Assembly: GCF_014204985.1 (NCBI RefSeq)
Contig: NZ_JACHMP010000001.1
Span: 5,146,001-5,210,000 of the forward strand
Source of the DNA: Streptosporangium becharense
GTDB lineage: Bacteria > Actinomycetota > Actinomycetes > Streptosporangiales > Streptosporangiaceae
DNA: 64,000 nt
Reading direction: 5' to 3'
How positions within the stretch are numbered: the stretch's first letter is position 1; every line of letters begins with the position of its first letter. Shown here piece by piece: positions 28,753 to 36,725 of this stretch. A program made the translations under genes and the position numbers. The notes under the pieces were generated by a model. It was not told the origin of the DNA. It saw nothing but the letters and a program-made list of their open reading frames with translations, and did no database searches.

Positions 28753-29221
28753 GGGGAAATCTCCGAAACTGAGGCCGCGCACGGAGGGCGGCGTGGGAAA
28801 CAGGGAGGATGCGGCATGCCCCGTTGGAAGAAGGGGGTGCCATGGCTGGCCGATCCGGTGTGACGAGGGGTGGGAGCACGCCCTTCACGAGGTCCGACAG
28901 ATCTCCGTTTGGGCGTTCGCGTCTTTCTCAGAGCTGCGATGTGGGGCGACGACTCGGCCTCACTGCGGTGCAGTGGGGCGTCTCCGCTCCCGCACAGCAC
29001 CGGCGCAGGTGCGCTGTATGAGCGATATCCATCCCTTTGGGCTTTTTGCGGTCCGTAACACTGAATCGACTGATCGTCGTCAGGATGGCCCATCGCCCTT
29101 GTGAATCGTTTGTTCTTCTTGGAGAGACTTATCCCGGCTTGTCATCGCCAACCCATACCTTTGGCACGGATCGCCGGATGTCCACTTAGGCGCTGGGACA
29201 CTTACACCTCGCCGGGGAGTT
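28753..29221. other. Intergenic region upstream of the giant gene
   Basis: About 470 bases less GC-rich than the neighbourhood. The reading frames here show no coding pattern or recognisable protein. It should contain the promoter of the giant gene on the minus strand and the terminator of sodC; no convincing box or hairpin stands out. Confidence 0.5.
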
Positions 29222-29962
29222 TCACCGGCCGGGCCGGGGAACGGGCCCGGACTCCTGGCGCCTGATGATCACCCCGCAGGCGACGCGTCCGCCGGAGTCG
29301 CCTGCCTTGCGGGTCTCGGCGTCCGGGCCCCTGGTGCCGGTGGAGTCGGGCTGGTGGGTGTAGCGGTCGGGGATGTTGGCGTGGTTGTCCGGCAGGGCGT
29401 GGATCACGACGGAGCTGCCGTCGCGGTCGAAGAGCTGCCCGACCCGGAACCGGTCGGTCACGACGACGGCCTCGCCGGTGCCGTCCGCGGCGACGAGCAG
29501 GTTGGGCAGGTCACCCGAGTGGTCGCCGTGCACGGCGGAGCGAAGGGTGAAGTGCGGGCCCGCGCTGAAGAAGGGGCTGCCGGTGACCGGGTCGACCGAT
29601 GCGGGGTCGCAGACTCCCTTGGCGTGGATGTGGAAGCCGTGGTAGCCCGGCCGCAGGCCCTTCACCCTGACCGTGACCCGCGACCTGTTGTACAGCTGGT
29701 GCTCCACGCGCAGCACGCCGACCTCCCGGCCGGCCGCGTTCCTGATGACGGCGTCGGCCGCCGGCCAGGGCCAGCGGGCCACCCCCGCCGCGCCGGCCGC
29801 TCCGGCGACCCCGGCACCTCCGGCGACCCCGGTGACCGCGGCGACCCCGGTTGCTCCGGTGACCCCGGTCGTCTGAGCCACCTCGGCCGTCGCGGCGGTT
29901 CCGGTTCCGGTCATGACCGTGCCGGACACGACGGCCAGGACGAGACAGGTCTTGCCAAGCAT
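29222..29962 (-). CDS. sodC: Secreted Cu/Zn superoxide dismutase (SodC), copy 1
   Basis: Extracytoplasmic superoxide dismutase of 246 residues. The signal peptide is followed by a low-complexity Gly/Val/Ala/Thr linker (about 25-65). The catalytic domain has GYHGFHIHAKGVCDP (two Cu His), AGPHF, VHGDHSGDLPN (zinc His and Asp), VVIHALPDN (Cu His) and GGRVACGVI; both disulfide Cys are present, so all ligands are intact. ATG 29962 has GGGGGGA seven bases upstream. It is a paralogue of 42495-43256; the two flank the discoidin cluster and the LAL pair. Confidence 0.94.
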   Translation of the reverse strand: MLGKTCLVLAVVSGTVMTGTGTAATAEVAQTTGVTGATGVAAVTGVAGGAGVAGAAGAAGVARWPWPAADAVIRNAAGREVGVLRVEHQLYNRSRVTVRVKGLRPGYHGFHIHAKGVCDPASVDPVTGSPFFSAGPHFTLRSAVHGDHSGDLPNLLVAADGTGEAVVVTDRFRVGQLFDRDGSSVVIHALPDNHANIPDRYTHQPDSTGTRGPDAETRKAGDSGGRVACGVIIRRQESGPVPRPGR

Positions 29963-30126
29963 GAGAGATCCCCCCGAGTGCGAATCGGGGCGCCTCTCCC
30001 GTGACGAGAGGCGGCCCGCACAGGTTCTTACCTCAGGCGGTGCCGTCTCCCTCCGTCACCACGCCGTGACGTGCTGAAATGCCGCCCGCTGCGGAACCGG
30101 CCCGGGGCGGGGCGGAGAAGGTATGA

Positions 30127-30145
30127 ATGAGTATCACTTACTCAT
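30127..30145. promoter_or_regulatory. 19-bp palindrome upstream of the discoidin-domain cluster
   Basis: ATGAGTATCACTTACTCAT has perfect 7-bp arms and a TCACT centre. It lies between sodC (minus) and the lyase-like gene (plus), about 100 bases before the latter. A dimeric repressor or metal regulator site is likely; the regulator cannot be named. Confidence 0.55.
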
Positions 30146-30243
30146 GACGGTCATTGTCAGTTCCAGGACGCTGTCGGCAACGAACACCGGCCTGTACGCG
30201 GCCCGCGCCGGAGCGGCGGGGCCGGGTGCGCCACTTGGAGCTG

Positions 30244-31461
30244 ATGACAGTGATCTGGAAGAGAACCGCGGCGCTGACCGTGGCGACGCTGGCGATGGCG
30301 CTGGGGGCTTCGGCGCTGCCCGCCCAGTCGGCGAACGCCGATCCGGCGGGTGTCCTCAGGACCCTCGACTGGGAGAACGCGGGCGACCGCACCATGCCGG
30401 AGAAGGCGCCGACGGGCTTGAACAAGCACTGGGTGGCCTCCCACGGCGCCTCCGTGGTCACCAGCCCGGTACGGGACGGGTCCCACGCGGCGCGGTTCCA
30501 GCTCAACCGCACCGACCCGATCCACTCCGGCAGCAAGCGCGCCGAGATCACCCAGCGCGACGAGCAGCCGGTCAACGCCGAGCGGTGGTACGGCTTCAGC
30601 ATCAACCTGCCCTCAAGCTGGAAACACGACGTCTCCTCCGAGATCGTGAGCCAGTGGCACCAGTGCGACTCGGGCTGCCCCGGCGGCTCGCCGCCGCTGG
30701 CGCTCCTCACCGACGAGGGCAAATGGAAGATCGACTTCCGGAGGGAGATCATCGACCTCGGCCAGTACGCCACCGGCACGTGGACCGACTGGGTCTTCCA
30801 CGTCAAGTGGCGCACCGATGGTGAGGGTCTGCTCCGGGTGTGGCGGAACGGGCAGGAGGTCCTGAACCGGACGGGCCGTACGCACGATGGAGGGCCGCGC
30901 TCGCCGTACTTCAAGTTCGGCATCTACAAGTGGGACTGGAACAGAGCTGACAAGCCCTCCGACACCGATCAGCGGGTGATGTTCTACGACGCGCTGCGGC
31001 TGGGCGACCAGCGGGCCACCCGCGCCGACGTGGACCCCGCCCGGTCGGGTGGCCCGGCCTGCGCGGCGACCCTTCCGGTGAAGGGCGCCTCCGCGACCAC
31101 CCACGAGGACGTCAACCCGCCGGCGCGGGCCGTCGACGGCGACCTGGCCACCCGTTGGTCGGGTCAGGGCTTCGGCGCCGCGCTGATCCTGGACCTGGGA
31201 TCGACGCACCGCCTCTGCGGTACGAAGGTGGCCTGGCACCTCGGTGACAAGCGGTGGAACGACTACACCGTCTACACCTCACCGGACAACGTGACCTACA
31301 CCAAGGCCTGGGAGGGCCGCAGCTCGGGCGGGACGACCGCACCCGAGCAGGAGCTGTTCAAGGACGGCCCGCGCGACGCCCGATACGTCAAGATCGCCTT
31401 CTGGCAGAACCCGCAGAACGACTGGGCGAGCATCACCGAGGCGGCCGTGCTCGGCTCCTGA
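30244..31461 (+). CDS. Secreted polysaccharide-lyase-like protein with C-terminal discoidin (F5/8C) domain
   Basis: A 405-residue exported protein; signal peptide 1-33 (ALTVATLAMALGASALPAQS, ANA). Residues 36-265 resemble the heparin-lyase-I/alginate-type beta-jelly-roll family (Polysacc_lyase): SGSKRAEITQRDE, RWYGFSINLPSSW, SEIVSQWHQ, WKIDFRREI, WTDWVFHVKW, then FKFGIYKWDW. Residues 278-405 form a discoidin domain (VNPPARAVDGDLATRWSGQG, WNDYTVYTSPDNVTYTKAWE). ATG 30244 sits only three bases from GGAG; GTG 30250 is also possible. First of five plus-strand genes. Polymer unknown. Confidence 0.85.
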   Translation: MTVIWKRTAALTVATLAMALGASALPAQSANADPAGVLRTLDWENAGDRTMPEKAPTGLNKHWVASHGASVVTSPVRDGSHAARFQLNRTDPIHSGSKRAEITQRDEQPVNAERWYGFSINLPSSWKHDVSSEIVSQWHQCDSGCPGGSPPLALLTDEGKWKIDFRREIIDLGQYATGTWTDWVFHVKWRTDGEGLLRVWRNGQEVLNRTGRTHDGGPRSPYFKFGIYKWDWNRADKPSDTDQRVMFYDALRLGDQRATRADVDPARSGGPACAATLPVKGASATTHEDVNPPARAVDGDLATRWSGQGFGAALILDLGSTHRLCGTKVAWHLGDKRWNDYTVYTSPDNVTYTKAWEGRSSGGTTAPEQELFKDGPRDARYVKIAFWQNPQNDWASITEAAVLGS

Positions 31462-31510
31462 GCCGTCGACGCCCCTGACCGAGCAGCCGTTTGCGAAGAG
31501 GTGACCTTCG

Positions 31511-32893
31511 ATGCGACGACCCGGCGCCACCCCCCTGGCGACCGCACTGGCCGTGACCGGCGTCATGTCGGTCACCGGCTTCATCCCCGATCCCCCGGCC
31601 CCGGCCTCGGCTCCGGCCCAGTCGCAGGCCGGGGTCCGGGCACCGGCGACGGCCCGGGCCCCGCAGGCCGTTCAGGAAGCTGTGCCGACGGCCGGGACCG
31701 ACCCGGTCGACGGTGTGGCCATGATCTACCCCACCAGGGCCGGCGGGCAGGTCTGGCACCTGCCGGCCGACCCCTCGGCCGACCCCCGCCTGGACGGGAC
31801 GGAGCTGACGCCCAACGGGGACGGCACCTTCACGGTGAAGGACGTCAAGACCCGGCTCGGCGTCTCCACGACCACCTACGACGAGGACGAGCACGAGAAG
31901 TCCCTGCTCTGGCGTCAACCCGAGCTGCGTGACAAGGGCTACATGCACGACCGGAACGACTGGCGGAACGTGGAGATAAGTGGATATGTCCGCTATGTCG
32001 CCGGGGATGATGGGGACGCCTTCACCTGGTACGCCCGCGGCGGCCGGCACACCGGCACGGGCCAGACCCCCCAGGCGTGCTGGGGAACCGCCTACAAGGG
32101 CGACCTCCGCTACTCCGACGGCGCCGTGAAGATCGAGAAGGAGGTCTACCACAGGGGCGGCTACGGCTACGCGAAGGGCGCCTACGTCGGAGGTGGCGCG
32201 TCCGTCAAAGGCAGGATGGTCGGCTTCAAGGTCGTCATCTACGACATCCCCGGCGGTGTGCGGGTGGAGACCTACCTCGACCGGTCCGGCGACGGCACCT
32301 GGGTCCGGGTCACGAGCCGGGACGACACCGGCGGGTGGTCCGTCGACACGGCCAACCCCTGCGGCGGTACCCGCGACGAGAGGATCATCTGGGGTGGTCC
32401 GAAGGCCGCGTTCCGCTGGGACGGCGCCACCGAGGTCGACGTGGCCAGGCTCAGCGTCCGGGAGATCGACCCCACCGGCCAGACCGATCCCTGCGCGACG
32501 AGGTTCACCCCCGCCGGGGTGACCGCCAGCACGTGGGAGGAGATCAACCCGCCGTCGAACGCGGTGGACGGTGACCTGGCGACGCGCTGGTCGGGCAGCG
32601 GGTACGGCGCGTACCTCGTGCTCGACCTGGGAGCACCGCGTCCGGTGTGCCGGGTGGACGTCGCCTGGCACCAGGGCGACCGGCGGTGGAACGACTACAC
32701 CGTCTACACCTCACCGGACGGCGTGACCTACACCAAGGCGGCGGAGGGCCGCAGCTCGGGCACGACCCCGAACGCGGAACCGTACCGCTTCCCGCAGCGC
32801 CAGGCCCGGTACGTCCGCATCGCCTGGTGGAACAGCTCCGCGGGCAACGGCTGGGCCAGCATCGCCGAGGCCGCCGTCTTCGGCGGCCGCTGA
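31511..32893 (+). CDS. Secreted lectin-like beta-sandwich protein with discoidin domain
   Basis: A 460-residue exported protein, 49 bases after the previous gene. Signal peptide about 1-33, then an Ala/Pro-rich linker to 60. Residues 65-320 look like a concanavalin-type beta-sandwich (NDWRNVEISGYVRYV, AFTWYARGGRHTG, CWGTAYKGDLRYSDG, GFKVVIYDI, YLDRSGDGTWVRV), a fold used by glycan-binding proteins and lyases; no enzyme family is clear. Residues 333-460 are a discoidin domain nearly the same as in both neighbours (INPPSNAVDGDLATRWSG). GAGGTG precedes ATG 31511. Probably binds or cleaves the same polymer as the first protein. Confidence 0.82.
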   Translation: MRRPGATPLATALAVTGVMSVTGFIPDPPAPASAPAQSQAGVRAPATARAPQAVQEAVPTAGTDPVDGVAMIYPTRAGGQVWHLPADPSADPRLDGTELTPNGDGTFTVKDVKTRLGVSTTTYDEDEHEKSLLWRQPELRDKGYMHDRNDWRNVEISGYVRYVAGDDGDAFTWYARGGRHTGTGQTPQACWGTAYKGDLRYSDGAVKIEKEVYHRGGYGYAKGAYVGGGASVKGRMVGFKVVIYDIPGGVRVETYLDRSGDGTWVRVTSRDDTGGWSVDTANPCGGTRDERIIWGGPKAAFRWDGATEVDVARLSVREIDPTGQTDPCATRFTPAGVTASTWEEINPPSNAVDGDLATRWSGSGYGAYLVLDLGAPRPVCRVDVAWHQGDRRWNDYTVYTSPDGVTYTKAAEGRSSGTTPNAEPYRFPQRQARYVRIAWWNSSAGNGWASIAEAAVFGGR

Positions 32894-32931
32894 CCCTGCG
32901 TCACCTGGTCGTCCGGCGCGTCACCCACGTG

Positions 32932-33030
32932 CCGGACGACGCGCCGGACCTTCTGGACCTCGCACCCGACTCTCCGGAGGACGCGCCGGCCCTTCCGGAT
33001 ACCGCACCCGGCCCTCCGGACCTCGCACTG
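32932..33030. repeat. Imperfect repeats between the second and third discoidin genes
   Basis: Three imperfect copies, about 33 bases each, of a CCGGACCTCGCACCCG-like unit fill most of the 155-base gap. The phosphoesterase frame stays open through them, but the ribosome site and signal peptide place that gene's start at 33049. Confidence 0.5.
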
Positions 33031-33048
33031 CCGACAGGGAGATCACGT

Positions 33049-34440
33049 ATGCCACGAACGAAACCGGTGTGGGCGGCGCTCTGCGCCTTCATGCTGCTGG
33101 CGACGCTCGGTGCCGGAGGCGCCGCGCAGGCCGACGATCGCGCCGTCCGGGGCGCCGCTCACGCGACCGGTCAGGGGACGGGCCTGCGGGCCGGCGACGT
33201 CCCCTCGACGGTCGTCCCGTCCATCCCCGGGTGCACCACCGCCCAGCCGCTCTCCGGGGTGACCGCGAGCACCTGGGAGGACGTCAACCCGCCGCAGCAG
33301 GCGGCCGACGGCGACCCGACCACCCGGTGGTCCGGGGAGGGGCTCGGCGCGCACCTGATCCTCGATCTGGGACAGGCGCGCACCATGTGCGGTCTGAAGA
33401 TCGCCTGGCACCGCGGCGACAAACGGTGGAACGACTTCAACATCTACACCTCGCCGGACGACACGACCTACACCAAGGTCTGGGCCGGCCGCAGCTCCGG
33501 GAGCACCGCGGGGTTCGAGAGTTACCCGTACGCCGCCCCGGTGACCGCCCGTTACGTGCGGATCTCCTTCTGGCAGAGCCAGGAGGGCTCCTGGGCGAGC
33601 ATCAGCGAGACCGCCGCGCTCGGGCCCGACGCGAGCCAGGGCGGTGAACACGTCGTCGTGGCGGCCGGCGACATCGCCACCACCTGCGAGGGGGAGAAGT
33701 GCGCGCACCGGCGCACCTCCGACCGGGTCCTCGCCATCGACCCCGCCGTCGTGCTGGCCCTGGGCGACAACCAGTACGAGAACGGCACCTACGAGGAGTA
33801 CAGCAAGCACTACGACCCGACCTGGGGCCGGTTCAAGGCGAAGACGAAACCGACGCCGGGCAACCACGAGTACGGGCTCGGCGACGGCGCGGCGGGCTAC
33901 TTCGAATACTTCGGCTCGGCGGCCGGCTCCCCGGCGAAGAGCTGGTACAGCTTCGACCTGGGCGACTGGCACATCATCTCGCTCAACTCCGAGACGAGCC
34001 GCAGCGCGGGCAGCACGCAGGTCACCTGGCTCAAGGACGACCTGAGCCGCAACACCAAGCCGTGTGTGCTGGCCTTCTGGCACCGGCCGATGTTCAGCTC
34101 CGGCTCCGCGCACGGCAACTTCCCCAACATGAGGCCGTTCTGGGACGCGTTGTACGACGCGCGCGCGGATCTCGTGCTCGGCGGCCACGACCACCACTAC
34201 GAGCGGTTCGCCAAGCAGAACCCGGACGCCCAGAAATCCTCGTCCGGGATCCGGGAGTTCGTCGTCGGCACCGGAGGGGCGTCGACGAAGCCCGCCGGCA
34301 CGATGCGGGCCAACAGCGAGAAGTTCCTGCAGAAGCACGGCGTCCTCAAGCTGACCCTGGCCGCGAACAGCTACTCCTGGCAGTTCGTGCAGGACGACGG
34401 CGCGGTCCTCGACAGCGGCGCTCCGGTCGCGTGCAACTGA
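33049..34440 (+). CDS. Secreted metallophosphoesterase with N-terminal discoidin domain
   Basis: A 463-residue exported protein. Signal peptide MPRTKPVWAALCAFMLLATL, ending near AQA. Residues 60-195 are a discoidin domain of the same type as in the two preceding genes. Residues 200-460 are a calcineurin-like phosphoesterase with the metal motifs AAGDIA, LALGDNQYENG, PGNHEYG, FWHRPMFSSG and GGHDHHYERF, all intact. ATG 33049 has GGGAG eight bases before it. Such proteins include extracellular phosphatases and phosphodiesterases; with the domain at the other end than in its neighbours, the phosphatase seems to be aimed at the same polymer. Confidence 0.9.
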   Translation: MPRTKPVWAALCAFMLLATLGAGGAAQADDRAVRGAAHATGQGTGLRAGDVPSTVVPSIPGCTTAQPLSGVTASTWEDVNPPQQAADGDPTTRWSGEGLGAHLILDLGQARTMCGLKIAWHRGDKRWNDFNIYTSPDDTTYTKVWAGRSSGSTAGFESYPYAAPVTARYVRISFWQSQEGSWASISETAALGPDASQGGEHVVVAAGDIATTCEGEKCAHRRTSDRVLAIDPAVVLALGDNQYENGTYEEYSKHYDPTWGRFKAKTKPTPGNHEYGLGDGAAGYFEYFGSAAGSPAKSWYSFDLGDWHIISLNSETSRSAGSTQVTWLKDDLSRNTKPCVLAFWHRPMFSSGSAHGNFPNMRPFWDALYDARADLVLGGHDHHYERFAKQNPDAQKSSSGIREFVVGTGGASTKPAGTMRANSEKFLQKHGVLKLTLAANSYSWQFVQDDGAVLDSGAPVACN

Positions 34441-34460
34441 ACGACTGAAAAGGAATCCCC

Positions 34461-35678
34461 GTGTACCTGTCGACCGCCAGGCTCGCGCCGGTGGCGCGGA
34501 CGGACGGCCCGGTCCGCCGTCTGCTCTCGGGCAACGTGCTCGCCCTGGGCCTGGTCAGCCTGGTGACCGACGTGTCCGCCGAGATGGTCACCGCGATCCT
34601 GCCCGCCTATCTGGTGCTGGGGCTGCACCTCACCACGGTCCAGTACGGCATGATCGACGGGCTTCACGCCGGGATGACCGCGCTGTTCCGGCTGGGAGGC
34701 GGGTACGCGGCCGACAGATGGCGCCTGCGCAAGGCGGTCGCGGGCTTCGGGTACGGGCTGTCGGCCCTGGCCAAGCTCGGTCTGCTCGCCGCGGGCCCGT
34801 CCGTCGCCGGGATCGGTGGTGCCCTCGCGGCGGACCGGGTCGGCAAGGGGCTGCGTACCCCGCCGCGTGACGCGCTGATCACCATGTCGGTTCCGGAGCC
34901 CATGCTGGGGCGGGCCTTCGGGGTGCACCGCACGATGGACGGGGTGGGTGCCTTCCTCGGGCCGCTCGCCGCGCTCGGGGTGCTGGCGCTGGCGGGCTCG
35001 GGTCAGGCGTTCCCGGCGGTTTTCGTGGCGAGTTTCTGCGCCGCGGCGCTCGGGGTGCTGCTGCTGGTGCTGTTCGTGCGGGACCGGCGCGAACCGGCCG
35101 TGCGGGTGGAGCCGCGGGCGTGGAGCCCGCCGTGGCGGCTGCTCGCTACCGCGGAGTTCCGGCGGGTGTGGCTGGCCGCCGTCCTGCTCGGCCTGGTCAC
35201 GATCGGCGACGGGTTCGTCTACCTGCTCCTGCAGCGCCGAGAGGACCTGTCGATCATGTGGTTCCCCCTGCTGGCGGTGGGCACGAACCTGGCCTACCTG
35301 CTGCTGGCGACGCCGCTGGGCTGGCTCGCCGACCGGATCGGCCGCGGCACGACGGTGGCGGCGGGGTGCGCGGCGCTGCTGGGCGTGTACGTGCTGCTGG
35401 CGACGGGCGGCGGCTCCATCCCGCTGATCCTGCTGCTCTACGGGGCGTTCTACGCCGCGACGGACGGAGTGCTGATGGCGTGTACCGGGCCGGTCGTGCC
35501 CGAACGGTGGCGGACCAGCGGGATGGCGGTCGTGCAGACCGGGCAGGCGCTGGCCTACCTGGTCTCGTCACTGGCCTTCGGTGCCGCCTGGCAGGTGTGG
35601 GGGCCGGCCGCGGCCTGCTGGGCCGCCGCCGCCGGGGCGGCGCTGGCGCTCCCGCTGTGCGGGCGGTGGCTGCGATGA
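34461..35678 (+). CDS. Major facilitator superfamily transporter
   Basis: A 405-residue membrane protein with about twelve hydrophobic segments. The loop DGLHAGMTALFRLGGGYAAD between segments 2 and 3 and the matching GWLADRIGRG in the second half are typical MFS cytoplasmic loops. The segment RVGKGLRTPPRDALI is seen in a subgroup of bacterial MFS permeases. Start GTG 34461 with AAGGA upstream, 20 bases after the phosphoesterase gene. In this setting it may take up or export a product of polymer breakdown. It overlaps the next gene as ATGA. Confidence 0.88.
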   Translation: MYLSTARLAPVARTDGPVRRLLSGNVLALGLVSLVTDVSAEMVTAILPAYLVLGLHLTTVQYGMIDGLHAGMTALFRLGGGYAADRWRLRKAVAGFGYGLSALAKLGLLAAGPSVAGIGGALAADRVGKGLRTPPRDALITMSVPEPMLGRAFGVHRTMDGVGAFLGPLAALGVLALAGSGQAFPAVFVASFCAAALGVLLLVLFVRDRREPAVRVEPRAWSPPWRLLATAEFRRVWLAAVLLGLVTIGDGFVYLLLQRREDLSIMWFPLLAVGTNLAYLLLATPLGWLADRIGRGTTVAAGCAALLGVYVLLATGGGSIPLILLLYGAFYAATDGVLMACTGPVVPERWRTSGMAVVQTGQALAYLVSSLAFGAAWQVWGPAAACWAAAAGAALALPLCGRWLR

Positions 35679-36658
35679 GGGGCAGGGTGGTGATCGCGGT
35701 CGTGGCCGCCGTCGTGCTGGCGGGGGTGGCGGTCGGGTTCGCGCGGCTGTCCGGGGACGCGCGGTCGGCGGCGACGCTGTCCGCGGCCCCGCCCGCCTCC
35801 CCGTCCGCCCGCTCGCCGCTCTGGTCCGGTGTGCTGGCGCGCAGCACCGCCGACGGCGCGGAGTACGGCAGGCTCGTCATCGCGGGTCCACGCGGCCGGG
35901 AGGTCCTGCCACTGTCCTGCGTTCGCGCCTACGCGGCGGGCGGCACCGGAATCTGCCTGCGTGAGCAGGCCGACGCGCCGGGCTCGTACGAGACCGTGCT
36001 GTTCGACCGGAGCCTGCGGCAGACCTGGTCCAGCCCGTTCGCCGGGGTGCCCAGCCGGGCCAGGGTGTCGGCGAGCGGGCGGATGGTGGCGTGGACCGTG
36101 TTCGTCCAGGGCGACTCCTACGCCGCCGCCGGCGCCTTCTCCACCCGCGCGGGCATCCTCGACACCCGCACCGGGGACGTGGCGGGCACCCTGGAGACCT
36201 TCGCCGTCACCCTCGACGGCCGCCCGTACGAGGCGACCGACGTGAACTTCTGGGGGGTCACGTTCGCCGCCGACGACAACCGCTTCTACGCGACCATGTC
36301 GACCCGCGGCCGGGAGTACCTCGTGGAGGGCGACTTCGCGGCGCGGCGGGTGCGGACGCTCCGGGAGGGCGTCGAGTGCCCCTCGCTGTCACCGGACGGC
36401 ACCCGGCTGGCGTACAAGAAACCCCGCCCCGACGGGACGTGGCGACCGGCCGTGCTGGACCTGGCGACCATGGCCGAGACGCCGCTGGCCGAGACACGCG
36501 GCATCGACGACCAGCCGGCCTGGCTCGACGACCGCACGGTGATGTACGGCGTGGCCCGGGACACGCGGCACGCCGACGTCTGGGCCGTCCCGGCCGACGG
36601 CGGAGGCCGGCCGAGCCTGCTGGTGCCCGACGCCGAGTCTCCCGCACCCCTGGGCTGA
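35675..36658 (+). CDS. TolB-like beta-propeller protein, membrane-anchored or secreted
   Basis: A 327-residue protein with an N-terminal hydrophobic segment (VVIAVVAAVVLAGVAVGFA) that acts as signal or anchor. The rest has propeller-type repeats such as ARVSASGRMVAWTVF, CPSLSPDGTRLAYKK (classic TolB/WD40-like PD40 unit) and DQPAWLDDRTVMYG. No catalytic site. Start ATG 35675 overlaps the transporter stop, so translation is coupled and the two probably work together. A 35-bp stretch at its 3' end is imperfectly repeated at about 36695-36725. Last gene of the cluster. Confidence 0.8.
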   Translation: MRGRVVIAVVAAVVLAGVAVGFARLSGDARSAATLSAAPPASPSARSPLWSGVLARSTADGAEYGRLVIAGPRGREVLPLSCVRAYAAGGTGICLREQADAPGSYETVLFDRSLRQTWSSPFAGVPSRARVSASGRMVAWTVFVQGDSYAAAGAFSTRAGILDTRTGDVAGTLETFAVTLDGRPYEATDVNFWGVTFAADDNRFYATMSTRGREYLVEGDFAARRVRTLREGVECPSLSPDGTRLAYKKPRPDGTWRPAVLDLATMAETPLAETRGIDDQPAWLDDRTVMYGVARDTRHADVWAVPADGGGRPSLLVPDAESPAPLG

Positions 36659-36725
36659 CGCGGCTCGCCGGACGTGCCCCGGCGGCCGACGGTCCGAGTC
36701 TCCCGCGTCCCCCTGGGCAGGCGGC

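Noticed and set aside
28783-29110. Short reading frames on both strands in the gap upstream of the giant gene
   Set aside because: No ribosome sites, no codon bias and no recognisable protein.
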